Shown: positions 21,892 to 32,309 of the stretch, piece after piece
How positions within the stretch are numbered: the first letter of the stretch is position 1
How the letters are laid out: the number at the start of each line of letters is the position of its first letter
NCBI GenBank assembly: GCA_001184205.1
Contig: LBMP01000005.1
Location: forward strand, 372,001 to 436,000
Source of the DNA: Desulfocarbo indianensis
Lineage (GTDB): Bacteria; Desulfobacterota; Desulfarculia; Desulfarculales; Desulfarculaceae
Direction: 5' to 3'
DNA: 64,000 nucleotides
Notes under the pieces: generated by a model
Databases searched by the model: none
What the model saw: the letters and a program-made list of their open reading frames with translations, nothing else
Told to the model about the DNA's origin: nothing
Translations under genes and position numbers: made by a program

Positions 21892-23182
21892 CCGCCGGGC
21901 CCAGGGCCTCTACCAGGTGGCCAGCCTGGGCTGCAAGGTGAACCAGGCCGAGGCCGCCTCCCTGCGCCGGGATCTGGCGGACCGGGGCCTGCGCCCGGCC
22001 CGGCGGGGCCAAGCCGCCGCCACGGTGGTGCTTTTCACCTGCACCGTGACCGTGGCGGCCGCCAGGCAATCCCGGCAGGCCGCCCGCCGCCTGGCCAGGG
22101 CCCATCCAGGGGCCCAGGTGATCATCACCGGCTGCGACGCCCAGGCCGAGCCCCAGGTCTACGCCGGGGAGGGCTTCCAGGTTTTGGGGCGCTCCCGCCT
22201 GGCCCGCCTGGCCGATATCATCGCCCAGGGGGAAAGCCTTCCGTCCGGCGCGCCGCCGCCGCCCGACCAGGGGCCCTTTTGCCAGGGCTGGGAAACTCCC
22301 GGCCCGCGCCGCACCAGGGGGCTTTTAAAGGTGCAGGACGGCTGCGACGCCTTTTGCGCCTATTGCATCGTGCCCCATACCAGGGGCCGGCCCCGCAGCC
22401 TGGCGGCGGAGAGCGCGGCCGCGTCCTTTGCCAGCCTGGCCCAAGCCGGCGCCGCCGAGGTGGTGCTCACCGGCATCCACCTGGGGCGCTGGGGCTGGGA
22501 TTTGCAGCCCCGCCAGGAGCTGGGCCATCTCATCAGGGCGTTATTGGCGGCCCACCCCGGTCCGCGTTTGCGGCTCTCTTCATTGGAATCAGCCGAAATT
22601 ACTGACGATTTACTGGAGATTCTCGTTCGGGAGCCCCGGCTGTGCCCCCATCTGCACGTACCCCTGCAATCCGGCAGCGACAAGGTGCTGCAAGCCATGG
22701 GCAGGCCCTACACGGCCCGGCAATACGCCGCCAAGGTCAGCCATGCCGCCGCCCTGCTGCCCGGCCTCTGCCTGGGGGCCGACGTGCTGCTGGGCCTGCC
22801 CGGCGAGGACCAAGAGGCTTTTCAAGAGACCCTTGACCTGGTTTCCGCCTTGCCCCTGGCCTATTTGCACGTGTTTCCCTATTCGCCCCGCCCCGGCACG
22901 CCGGCCGCCGGGCTGCCCGGCCGCCCCCCCGCCCTAGAGGTGCGCCGCCGTTCGCAAATCCTGCGGGAGCTGGGCCAGGCCAAGCGCCTGGAATTCCTGC
23001 GCTCCCAGGTGGGCCGCCCCTTGAGCGCCGTGGTGGAGGGTTCCGGCCTGGGCCGCACCGCCAATTATTGCCTGGTGCGACTGGACCCCGGCCCCCGGCC
23101 GGGCCAGGTGGTGGAGCTGAAAGCCCATGCCGTGGACGCCGCCGGCCGCGAGCCCTGCCTCTCACAGGCGGTCATGCTTTGA
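21878..23182 (+). CDS. mtaB: tRNA t6A37 methylthiotransferase MtaB
   Basis: 434 aa radical-SAM enzyme that adds a methylthio group to threonylcarbamoyl-adenosine 37 of ANN-decoding tRNAs. N-terminal UPF0004 domain with its three cluster cysteines (LGCKVNQ, FTCTVT, GCDAQ), radical-SAM motif CDAFCAYC (about 152-159, within the MtaB-type DGCDAFCAYCIVPHTRGR), and a C-terminal TRAM-like segment (VGRPLSAVVEG... onward). The start is a GTG at 21878 inside the end of the aminotransferase gene, so the two are translationally coupled. The LGCKVNQ form separates MtaB from MiaB (TxGCQMN) and RimO. Confidence 0.9.
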   Translation: MRASDRRAQGLYQVASLGCKVNQAEAASLRRDLADRGLRPARRGQAAATVVLFTCTVTVAAARQSRQAARRLARAHPGAQVIITGCDAQAEPQVYAGEGFQVLGRSRLARLADIIAQGESLPSGAPPPPDQGPFCQGWETPGPRRTRGLLKVQDGCDAFCAYCIVPHTRGRPRSLAAESAAASFASLAQAGAAEVVLTGIHLGRWGWDLQPRQELGHLIRALLAAHPGPRLRLSSLESAEITDDLLEILVREPRLCPHLHVPLQSGSDKVLQAMGRPYTARQYAAKVSHAAALLPGLCLGADVLLGLPGEDQEAFQETLDLVSALPLAYLHVFPYSPRPGTPAAGLPGRPPALEVRRRSQILRELGQAKRLEFLRSQVGRPLSAVVEGSGLGRTANYCLVRLDPGPRPGQVVELKAHAVDAAGREPCLSQAVML

Positions 23183-23249
23183 CTTCGCCTCCGGCCTTGG
23201 GTATCTTATCCTGCGAGTCTTCATTATTATCCCGACCGAACGGGGAATT

Positions 23250-25028
23250 ATGATCCGCCGACTTGCCTTGGCCCTTATCGTCCTTCTATTGAGTCAGGGT
23301 TGGGCCTTGGCCCAGGAGCCGCTTTCCGCGGACGCGGCCGGGCCCAATCTGCTCCAGGTGCGTTTTTCCCTGGCCGGCAAGCCGGTGGAGGTGCGCAACG
23401 GTGGAGTCTTGGCCATGCACCCCGACGTTCCCTTCCGGGTGCTGGAGGCCAAGACCGACGCCTGGCTTGATTTCGGCCTGCGCATCCGCCTAAAGGACAT
23501 GCCCCAGGTCGATCTCAACGCCTTTCACACCCTGGGAGAGATCCTGGGAGCCAAGGTCTACGAGGAGCCCACGGTGCTGGTCCAGGTGCTCAAGAACGGC
23601 CAGGTGTTGGGCGAGGTGCGCCTGGAGGCCAGCCTCCTGCCCATAGACTGGCTGCGCCGCGCCCAGGAGGCCGACAGCCTGGAGCAAAAGATCGCCTTCA
23701 CCCAAAAGGCCTTACAGCTCACCCCCGACGACCGCCTGCTGCTCGCCCGCCTGGTGGACCTCCTGGTGGAGGCCAAACGCTACAAGGAAGCGCTGGAGCT
23801 GCTGGAAGAGCAATCCCTGGAGCGCGACGACGAGCGCCTCCTGCGGCAACTGGCCGAGCTTTACGAGCGCGCCGGCCAGAAGGACAAGGCCGCCGCCGCC
23901 CTGAGCAAGCTGGCCGCCGAATCCCCCCAGGACCGGGCCCTGCTGGCCCGCCTGGCCGGGCTCTATGAGGATTTGGAGCGCTGGGAAGAGGCGGCCCAGG
24001 TGCTGGGCCGGCTATTGGAGGGCCAGACCGGCCCCCAACGGGGCGAGACCTTTCTGAAGCTGGCCAATGTATTGGAGCGGGCCGGCAAGAAGCAGGAAGC
24101 CGCCCAGGCCCTGGAGCACGCCAGCCGGCTCAAACCCGCCGACCCCCGGCTTTGGCAGCGCCTGGCCGAGAGCCGGCGCGCCTCCGGCGACCTGCCCGGA
24201 GCCATCGCTTCCCTGAAGCGGGTGGTGGAATTGCAGCCCAACCGCCAAGGCCCCAGGCTGGAGCTGGCCGAAGCGCTTTTGGCGGCCGGCGACAAGCGCG
24301 AGGCGGCCGAGCATTTGCGCCAGGCAGCCCGGCTGACCCCGGCGGACGCGGCTCTCTGGCTGCGTCTGGCCCGCTTGCAGGAAGAGCTGGGCGACCAGAG
24401 CGGCCTGGCCCAGAGCTACCAACGCCTGGCGGATTTGAAGCCCAACCAGCCGGACATACTATACAATCTGGCGGTGATCTCCCTGGAGCGGGAGAATTTG
24501 CCCGAAGCCCTGGGCTATCTGGAAAAGGCGCTGGCGGCCAAGCCGGGCGACCGCGAGATACGCGAGACCATGCTGGACGCGCTCACCCAGATGGGCCGCT
24601 GGGAAGCCGCCGCCAAGCTGGCCGGGGAACTCATCGCCGAAAAGCCCGACGCCAGGGTGGTGCTGCGCATCTATCCCGCTTTCGCCCAGAACCGCCCCGC
24701 CCAGTTGGCCGAGCTCCTGGACGCCCTCATAAAGGCCGGCCCGCAAGAGGTCAAGATCTACGAAACCAGGGCGGCCCTGGCCCTGGATCAAAAAGACAAC
24801 CAAGCCGCCATAAAGGCCCTGGAGCAGGGCGTCGCGGCCCACCCCCAGGCCCTGGACCTGCGCTGGTCCCTGGCCGAGCTGCTGGAGGCCGAAGGCCAAA
24901 ACTCCAAGGCTCTTGAGCAGTTGGGCGCCATCCTGGACCAACGGCCCGACTATCCGGGAGCCGAGGACCGCTATTTGCAGCTCAAAACCTCCAGCCTCAA
25001 AACCGGCGGCGACGGTAAAAAGCCATGA
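23250..25028 (+). CDS. Exported tetratricopeptide-repeat protein
   Basis: 592 aa. A Sec signal peptide (MIRRLALALIVLLLSQGWALAQ) is followed by a beta-rich domain (about 30-130) and then roughly a dozen TPR-like helical pairs to the end (e.g. ALLARLAGLYEDLERWEEA, LYNLAVISLERENLPEAL). Periplasmic scaffold or adaptor; partner unknown. The ATG at 23250 is preferred over upstream in-frame starts at 23127 because it begins the signal peptide. Its stop overlaps the start of the Nudix gene (ATGA). Confidence 0.8.
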   Translation: MIRRLALALIVLLLSQGWALAQEPLSADAAGPNLLQVRFSLAGKPVEVRNGGVLAMHPDVPFRVLEAKTDAWLDFGLRIRLKDMPQVDLNAFHTLGEILGAKVYEEPTVLVQVLKNGQVLGEVRLEASLLPIDWLRRAQEADSLEQKIAFTQKALQLTPDDRLLLARLVDLLVEAKRYKEALELLEEQSLERDDERLLRQLAELYERAGQKDKAAAALSKLAAESPQDRALLARLAGLYEDLERWEEAAQVLGRLLEGQTGPQRGETFLKLANVLERAGKKQEAAQALEHASRLKPADPRLWQRLAESRRASGDLPGAIASLKRVVELQPNRQGPRLELAEALLAAGDKREAAEHLRQAARLTPADAALWLRLARLQEELGDQSGLAQSYQRLADLKPNQPDILYNLAVISLERENLPEALGYLEKALAAKPGDREIRETMLDALTQMGRWEAAAKLAGELIAEKPDARVVLRIYPAFAQNRPAQLAELLDALIKAGPQEVKIYETRAALALDQKDNQAAIKALEQGVAAHPQALDLRWSLAELLEAEGQNSKALEQLGAILDQRPDYPGAEDRYLQLKTSSLKTGGDGKKP

Positions 25029-25396
25029 TCCAGGTGACCTGCGCCCTGATCCAGCGCCGGGGCCTCATCCTCTTGGCCAGGCGGGCGGATTCGGGCCGCT
25101 GGGAGCTGCCCGGCGGCAAGCAGGAGCCTGGCGAAAGCCTGGCCCAATGCCTGCGCCGGGAGATCGAGGAGGAGCTGGGCTGCCGGGTGGAGGTGCTGCA
25201 CAAGGCCGGGGAGGCCCAGGACGCCCGCCGCCCCGACCCCATCCGCCTGCATTGCTTCCATTGCCGGCTGGCCGCCGGGGAGCCCCAGGCCAGGGAACAC
25301 AAGGAAGTGCGCTGGATGGCCTGGCCGGAAGCCTTGGGCCTGGACCTTTGCCCGGCCGACCGCGAACTCCTGGGCGCGCTATACCGCGATATTTAA
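25025..25396 (+). CDS. Nudix hydrolase, MutT-like (8-oxo-dGTPase type)
   Basis: 123 aa. The complete Nudix box is visible: G-KQEPG-E-SLAQCLR-REIEEELG (about residues 38-60), which binds Mg and hydrolyses nucleoside-diphosphate-X bonds. Short length, the N-terminal QVTCALIQRRGLILLARR and a GRWELPGGK loop are typical of MutT/NudG enzymes that clean oxidised nucleotides, though substrate cannot be fixed from sequence. Translationally coupled to the TPR gene by a four-base overlap. Confidence 0.85.
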   Translation: MIQVTCALIQRRGLILLARRADSGRWELPGGKQEPGESLAQCLRREIEEELGCRVEVLHKAGEAQDARRPDPIRLHCFHCRLAAGEPQAREHKEVRWMAWPEALGLDLCPADRELLGALYRDI

Positions 25397-25453
25397 GCGG
25401 TTAGATGCCTCCCGCCCCGTGAGAATGCGGGCTCCTCCCCGGCCCTCCCTCTA

Positions 25454-25482
25454 TTGACAAGCCGGCCGGCGGGTGGTATCTA
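25454..25482 (+). promoter_or_regulatory. Promoter of the rpsF-rpsR-rplI-dnaB cluster
   Basis: Consensus TTGACA (25454-25459), 17-base spacer, TATCTA (25477-25482) with an extended -10 TG at 25474-25475 equivalent (TGG before TATCTA). Leader of about 75 bases before rpsF. Confidence 0.65.
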
Positions 25483-25563
25483 TGCATTTTCGACAACCTA
25501 AGCACTCCTTTCTCCCGCCGAGATAGGCCCGGCCGGGGACGCTTGAGACCAAAAGGAGGCCTC

Positions 25564-26016
25564 ATGAGACACTACGAGACCCTTTTCATCATCAATCCCG
25601 AAATCACCGACGAAGAAACCGACGCCCTGGTGGAAAAATACACCGGCATCCTCACGGAGCGTGGGGCCTACATCGGTGTGGTGGACAAATGGGGCCGGCG
25701 CAGGCTGGCCTACCAGGTCCATAAATTCAACAAGGGATATTACGTACTTTTCGATTTCGGAGCCTCGCCGGAGGCCGTCGCCGAGATGGAGCGCAACTTC
25801 AAGATCGACGAAAACGTGATCCGCTTCCTGACCGTCAAGCAGGGCGAGGATTACGACGTGGAGGCCGCTCAGGCCGCCCAGGCCGCCAAGGCCGCCAAGC
25901 GCGCCCAGGCCGAAGAGGCGGAGAACCGGCCGCCGTCGGATGACGACGAGTTCCACGGCGACGATGATGACGACGATGACGACGACGACGGCGATATGCC
26001 GGATGATCGGGATTAG
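25564..26016 (+). CDS. rpsF: Ribosomal protein bS6 with acidic C-terminal tail
   Basis: 150 aa. The first ~100 residues are canonical bS6 (MRHYETLFIINPEI; WGRRRLAYQVHKFNKGYYVLF; IDENVIRFLTVK), which binds 16S rRNA as a heterodimer with bS18. The remaining ~50 residues are a low-complexity tail: an Ala/Gln/Lys stretch (AAQAAQAAKAAK) then an Asp run (ten consecutive D). Some bacteria, including E. coli, have acidic bS6 tails that receive extra glutamates; a poly-Asp version this long is unusual. AGGAGG precedes the ATG at 25564; an in-frame ATG at 25543 lies before that ribosome site. Confidence 0.96.
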   Translation: MRHYETLFIINPEITDEETDALVEKYTGILTERGAYIGVVDKWGRRRLAYQVHKFNKGYYVLFDFGASPEAVAEMERNFKIDENVIRFLTVKQGEDYDVEAAQAAQAAKAAKRAQAEEAENRPPSDDDEFHGDDDDDDDDDDGDMPDDRD

Positions 26017-26025
26017 GAGGTCGGC

Positions 26026-26271
26026 ATGGCTACGGTAATCAGAAGAAGGAGCTGGGGACGGCGTAAGGTCTGCCGCTTCTGCGCCGACTCCTCTTTGGTC
26101 ATCGACTACAAGGACCCGCGCACCCTGCGCTATTTCACCACCGAGCGGGGCAAGATCATTCCCCGCCGCACCAGCGGGTGCTGCGCCAAACATCAGCGCG
26201 AGCTGACCGAGGCCATCAAAAGGGCGCGGGCCATTGCCCTGCTGCCCTTCGCCGCCTCCGCCTCGTCCTAA
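26026..26271 (+). CDS. rpsR: Ribosomal protein bS18
   Basis: 81 aa, 30S subunit protein, partner of bS6. Conserved core KVCRFCAD...[50 protein letters not shown]. Four cysteines in CxxC...CC spacing make it the zinc-binding (C+) form. Starts 9 bases after rpsF. Confidence 0.97.
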   Translation: MATVIRRRSWGRRKVCRFCADSSLVIDYKDPRTLRYFTTERGKIIPRRTSGCCAKHQRELTEAIKRARAIALLPFAASASS

Positions 26272-26298
26272 GCGGCGAAAGCGGAGGGCCGGAGCCTC

Positions 26299-27450
26299 AT
26301 GAGCCGGCCGTGGAACGACCCCAAGCTGGCCCCGGCGGCGGCGGCCGCCGCATCCCTGGGCCTGTTCGCGGCTCCCTGGCTGGTGCCGGTTTTGGGAACC
26401 TTGGTCAGCCTTTGGACTCCGGCGCCCCTGGTGGCGCTCTATCGCCGCCAGGGCGGGCGGGCCGGCAGAGTGGCCCTCCTTATGGCCGGGGGCGGATCGG
26501 TGGTGGTTTTGGGCGCCACGGTGGGCGGCATCGGAGCCTTGTTCTACCTGTTCCACGCCGCCGCCGCCCTGGGATTGGGTGAAGCCCACGCCCGGGGCCA
26601 GAGCGACCAGAACGGCATAGCCTGGGCGGCGGCAGCCGCCTGGGGTTCCCTGCTGGCGGTGGCTTGGGCCAGCGGGCTCTTGGATGGCGGCGGCGAGGTT
26701 TGGCGGGCCTTTTGGACGGCCGAGATTCAGACCGTGCTCAGGGTCTATCAGGAAAGCGGGCTGCCGCCCGAGCGCCTGGCCGATCTGAGCGCCGTCCTGG
26801 AGATGGCGGGCCAGTTGATCGCCCGCCTGGCGGTGGGCCTCCTGGCCTGCGGAGCCCTGCTCATGGCCTGGGCCAATCAGTTGGTGGCCCGGCGCTTCGA
26901 CCGGCGGCCGGACGCCCAAGCGCCGAGTGCCGTGGGGATGGCGGCGGAAGACGGGGTGGACGCGCAAGGGGCCAGCGGGGTGGACGCCCAAGGGGCCAAC
27001 GGGGTAGAAGCCCCAGAGGAAAGCGGGGCGGGCGCTCATGGGGCGGGCACCGGGGAAGACGCGGCGGAAAGCGGGGCGGTCGGCCCTGGAGCGCTCGCGG
27101 CGGAAGCGACGCCGGCCAGCGGCGGCCAGGGAGAGTCTCTTCTTACCTGGCGGGCCCCCGAGCGGCTGGTGTGGCTGCTCATCGCCGCCGGCGGCTTGCT
27201 GATTTTGTTTGACGGCTTCTGGTTTTGGGCCGGGGCCAATCTGGTGTTGGTGTTATCCCTGGTTTATTTTTTCCAGGGTTTGGCCGTGCTGGCCTTTTGG
27301 CTGGGCAAGAAGAACGCGCCCCGCATCCTAAGGGTGGGCATCTACCTGCTGGTGGCCGTCGAGATATTCCTGGCCCTATTGGTGGCGCTGGTGGGGCTGT
27401 TTGACTTATGGTTCAACTTCAGGCGATTGGGGCGGGAGCCCGCGGCCTGA
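26299..27450 (+). CDS. DUF2232 (YybS-like) membrane protein
   Basis: 383 aa, polytopic (about eight helices), located where DUF2232 genes usually sit: between rpsR and rplI/dnaB. Function unknown. An insert of about 75 residues between helices (about 212-287) is low complexity and contains imperfect repeats of the type GVDAQGAS/GVDAQGAN/GVEAPEES, encoded by tandem DNA repeats at about 26940-27060. The insert is absent from typical ~310-residue members, so it is probably a recent repeat expansion in a cytoplasmic loop. Confidence 0.75.
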   Translation: MSRPWNDPKLAPAAAAAASLGLFAAPWLVPVLGTLVSLWTPAPLVALYRRQGGRAGRVALLMAGGGSVVVLGATVGGIGALFYLFHAAAALGLGEAHARGQSDQNGIAWAAAAAWGSLLAVAWASGLLDGGGEVWRAFWTAEIQTVLRVYQESGLPPERLADLSAVLEMAGQLIARLAVGLLACGALLMAWANQLVARRFDRRPDAQAPSAVGMAAEDGVDAQGASGVDAQGANGVEAPEESGAGAHGAGTGEDAAESGAVGPGALAAEATPASGGQGESLLTWRAPERLVWLLIAAGGLLILFDGFWFWAGANLVLVLSLVYFFQGLAVLAFWLGKKNAPRILRVGIYLLVAVEIFLALLVALVGLFDLWFNFRRLGREPAA

Positions 27451-27470
27451 GCTTACGGAGGATACATCCC

Positions 27471-28052
27471 ATGAAGGTCATTCTTACCCAGGAAGTGCTG
27501 GGGCTGGGCGATCCCGGCGAGGTGGTGACCGTAAAAAACGGCTATGGCCGCAACTATCTGGTGCCCCGCGGCCTGGCCATCGAGGCCACCAACAAGAACA
27601 TCAAGACCGTTGAGGCCGAGCGCCAGCGCATCTCCATCAAGGCGGCCCGCGAGGCCGGCAAGGTGGCCGACGAGGCGGGCAAGCTGAAGGGCGTCGGCGT
27701 CACCATCCTGGCCCGCGCCGGCGAAAGCGGCAAGCTCTACGGCTCGGTGACCAACATGGACATCGCCGCCGCCTTGGCCGAACAGGGCTTTGATATTGAC
27801 CGCCGCCGCATTATCTTGGATGAGGGACCGCTCAAGAAGCTGGGCGCCCACACCATCCCCGTCAAATTGCATCCCCAGGTGGTGGTGGACATTCAGGTAA
27901 TCGTGGAGGCCGAGGTTTCCGAGGAAGAATTGGCTGCCCAGGCCGCCCAGGCCGCCCAGGCCGCCAAGCAGGCCGCGGCCCAAGCTGAAGCCGCCCCGGC
28001 CGAAGAAGCCGCCCAGGCCGCTGAACCGGCCGAGGAGGCCGCCAAGGAGTAA
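27471..28052 (+). CDS. rplI: Ribosomal protein bL9 with Ala/Glu-rich tail
   Basis: 193 aa. Residues 1-about 148 are bL9: the N-terminal 23S-binding domain (MKVILTQEVLGLGDPGEVVTV, NYLVPRGLAI), the long connecting helix, and the C-terminal domain (LYGSVTNMDIAAAL; DRRRIILDEG). About 45 residues follow that are nearly all A, Q, E and K (AAQAAQAAQAAK and onward), much like the tail of bS6 in the same operon. The ATG at 27471 has GGAGG upstream. Confidence 0.96.
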   Translation: MKVILTQEVLGLGDPGEVVTVKNGYGRNYLVPRGLAIEATNKNIKTVEAERQRISIKAAREAGKVADEAGKLKGVGVTILARAGESGKLYGSVTNMDIAAALAEQGFDIDRRRIILDEGPLKKLGAHTIPVKLHPQVVVDIQVIVEAEVSEEELAAQAAQAAQAAKQAAAQAEAAPAEEAAQAAEPAEEAAKE

Positions 28053-28055
28053 AAC

Positions 28056-29411
28056 GTGGCCGAAGCCGATTCCGGCCGCCCGCGCCGTCTGCCGCCCCAG
28101 GATCTGCCCGCCGAACAAGGCGTGCTGGGTGGAATCCTGGTGCACGGGGAAGACGTGTTGGCTGGAATCGCCGCCGCCCTGCGGCCGGACGATTTCTACG
28201 ACCGCCGCCACGGCAAGATATTCGAAGCCATGCTGGCCCTCTACAACCAGGGCCGCCCGGTGGACGAGATCACCGTGACCTCCCGCCTGAGCGACACCGG
28301 CCAGCTCCAGACCGTGGGTGGACCCGGCCTCCTGGCCGATCTGGCCGATATCGCCATCTCGCCGGCCCACGTGGATCATTACGCCACCCTGGTGCGGGAC
28401 AAGGCCCTCCTGCGCGGCTTCATCGACGCCGCCCATTCGGCGGTGGATCACGCCTATTCCCAGCAGGCCGACCCCGAAATCGCCCTGGAAGAGGCCGAAC
28501 GCGCCATCTTCGCGGCCACCCAGGACCGCCACGCCAAGGGCTTCGCCTCCCTGGGCGAGGTGGTGCAGGCCGCCCTGGGCGTCATCGAAAAACGCTTCAA
28601 GCAAAAGGGCCTGGTCTCCGGCGTGCCCACCGGCTTCCAGAGGCTGGATACCCTCACCACCGGCTTGCAGCCCGGCGACCTGGTGATCATCGCCGGCCGG
28701 CCTTCCATGGGCAAGACCGCCTTCGCCCTCAACATCGCGGCCCACGCCGCCATGGAGGGCAAAATCCCGGTGGCCGTGTTTTCCCTGGAGATGAGCAAGG
28801 AGCAACTGGGCCTGCGCCTTCTCTCCAGCGAGGCCAGGGTCTCCGGCTCCAAGATCCGCAGCGGGTTCCTCAGCCAGAACCAGGACTGGCCGGCCCTGAC
28901 CAACGCGGCGGACAAGCTCTATTCCGCGCCCATCTACATCGACGACACCCCGGCCATCAGCGTCCTGGAGATGCGGGCCAAGGCCCGGCGCATCAAGGCC
29001 GACAAGGGCCTGGGGCTGGTCTTGGTGGACTATCTGCAATTGATGCGCGGCCGGCGCGACAGCTTCGATTCCCGCGAGCAGGAGATTTCCGACATCTCCC
29101 GCTCCTTGAAGGCCCTGGCCAAGGAACTGGATTTGCCCGTGGTGGCCCTCAGCCAGCTCAACCGCAAGGTGGAGGACCGGCCCAACAAGCGGCCCCAGCT
29201 CTCGGACCTGCGCGAATCCGGGGCCATCGAGCAGGACGCCGACGTCATCGCCTTCATCTACCGGGAAAGGGTCTACAACAAGGAGGCGGACGAAAACATC
29301 GCCGAAATCATCATCGGCAAGCAGCGCAACGGCCCCACCGGAACCGTGAAGCTGGCCTTTTTGGACGATCTCACCCGCTTCGAGAATCTGGCCTTCGACA
29401 GCGATAACTAG
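28056..29411 (+). CDS. dnaB: Replicative DNA helicase DnaB
   Basis: 451 aa. Hexameric 5'-3' helicase at the replication fork. N-terminal DnaG-interacting helical domain (LPPQDLPAEQGVLGGIL...), then the RecA-like core with Walker A GRPSMGKT (about 208-215), Walker B LVLVDYLQLM, and the arginine finger region KQRNGPTGT. Start is GTG at 28056, three bases after the rplI stop, with AAGGAG six bases upstream. Normal length, no intein. Confidence 0.97.
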   Translation: MAEADSGRPRRLPPQDLPAEQGVLGGILVHGEDVLAGIAAALRPDDFYDRRHGKIFEAMLALYNQGRPVDEITVTSRLSDTGQLQTVGGPGLLADLADIAISPAHVDHYATLVRDKALLRGFIDAAHSAVDHAYSQQADPEIALEEAERAIFAATQDRHAKGFASLGEVVQAALGVIEKRFKQKGLVSGVPTGFQRLDTLTTGLQPGDLVIIAGRPSMGKTAFALNIAAHAAMEGKIPVAVFSLEMSKEQLGLRLLSSEARVSGSKIRSGFLSQNQDWPALTNAADKLYSAPIYIDDTPAISVLEMRAKARRIKADKGLGLVLVDYLQLMRGRRDSFDSREQEISDISRSLKALAKELDLPVVALSQLNRKVEDRPNKRPQLSDLRESGAIEQDADVIAFIYRERVYNKEADENIAEIIIGKQRNGPTGTVKLAFLDDLTRFENLAFDSDN

Positions 29412-29426
29412 CCCGGAGGATCCGCC

Positions 29427-31133
<1,707 letters not shown>

Positions 31134-31229
31134 TTAAAATCAAAACGCGATCAGGGCGGCCCAGACCAAATAAGCGCCGCTGAAATTATGCGCTTGGTCG
31201 GCGCCCTTCTTGATTCGGAGCGATAGAGC

Positions 31230-32309
31230 ATGCCATCCGGGAAAATAAAAGCCCTTTCCATCGCGGCCGGCGTCCTGGCCCTGGTCTTTTTGATCTTGCT
31301 GCAAGGCGGCTTCCTGACTTTCGGCAAGATCGCCCCCGGCTGGATTCCGCCGCCGGCCCAGGCCGAGCCCCGGCAACAGCCCGCCATTGCCCAGGCGGTG
31401 GTGGCGGTTTGGCCCCAGATGCAGGAGGCGGTGGGCACGGTGCGGCCGCGCACCGAAACCAGGGTGGAAGCCCAGGTGGCGGGCCGGGTTATCAAGGTGC
31501 TGGCGCGGCCGGGCGACGAGGTTGAGCAGAACCAGCTCCTGGTGGTGCTGGACGACCAGGAATACCGCGCCCGCCGGGAACAGGCCCGCCAGGACCTCTC
31601 GGCCGCCCAGGCGGCCCTGGACCTGGCCCAGCGCGAACACGGCAGGCTCAACCGGCTCTTGAAAACCGGGGCCGCGCCCAAACGCGACGTGGACCGTGCC
31701 CAGGAGGCCCTGCAGCGGACCCAGGCCGCCCAGGGGCGCGCCGCCCAGCAGTTGGAGGAGGCCGAAATCTCGGTTTCCTATACCAAGGTCAAGGCCCCCG
31801 AGCACGGCCAGGTGGTGAAACGCTTCATAGAGCCCGGCGATCTGGCCCTGCCGGGCCGGCCGCTTATGACCCTGCAAACCGGCGGGGCCCTGCGCCTGGA
31901 GGCCCTGGTGCGCGAGGGCCTCATCCAAAAGGTGCGCATGGGCCAGGAGATGCAGGTGGACGTCCCCGCCCTGGGCCGCGTCATCAGCGGCAAGGTGGAG
32001 GAGATGGTGCCCACCGCCGACCCGGCCACCCGCACCTTTCTCGTCAAGGTGCTGTTGCCGGAAAGCGAGGGCCTGTATTCCGGCATGTTCGGCCGGCTCA
32101 TGATCCCCGTGGGCGAGGAGAAGGTGGTGCTGGCCCCGGAAAAGGCCATCATGCGGGTGGGCCAGTTGGAGATGGTCATGATCCGCCAGGGCCAGGCCTG
32201 GCAACGGGTGTACGTGACCACCGGCCGCCGGCAGCAGGGCATGGTGGAGGTGCTCTCCGGCTTGAACGGCGGCGAGACCCTGGCCTTGGGGGCTGGCGAT
32301 AATGGCTAA
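31230..32309 (+). CDS. RND efflux periplasmic adaptor (membrane fusion protein)
   Basis: 359 aa. An N-terminal membrane anchor (about 8-26), first half of the lipoyl domain (VEAQVAGRVIKVLARPGDEV, about 81-100), an alpha-helical hairpin (about 118-175), the second lipoyl half (VSYTKVKAPEHGQVVKR), beta-barrel and membrane-proximal domains. It connects the inner-membrane pump encoded next to an outer-membrane channel. The stop overlaps the pump gene start by 8 bases. No TolC-like gene follows; the one at 51491 is a possible partner. Substrate unknown. Confidence 0.9.
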   Translation: MPSGKIKALSIAAGVLALVFLILLQGGFLTFGKIAPGWIPPPAQAEPRQQPAIAQAVVAVWPQMQEAVGTVRPRTETRVEAQVAGRVIKVLARPGDEVEQNQLLVVLDDQEYRARREQARQDLSAAQAALDLAQREHGRLNRLLKTGAAPKRDVDRAQEALQRTQAAQGRAAQQLEEAEISVSYTKVKAPEHGQVVKRFIEPGDLALPGRPLMTLQTGGALRLEALVREGLIQKVRMGQEMQVDVPALGRVISGKVEEMVPTADPATRTFLVKVLLPESEGLYSGMFGRLMIPVGEEKVVLAPEKAIMRVGQLEMVMIRQGQAWQRVYVTTGRRQQGMVEVLSGLNGGETLALGAGDNG

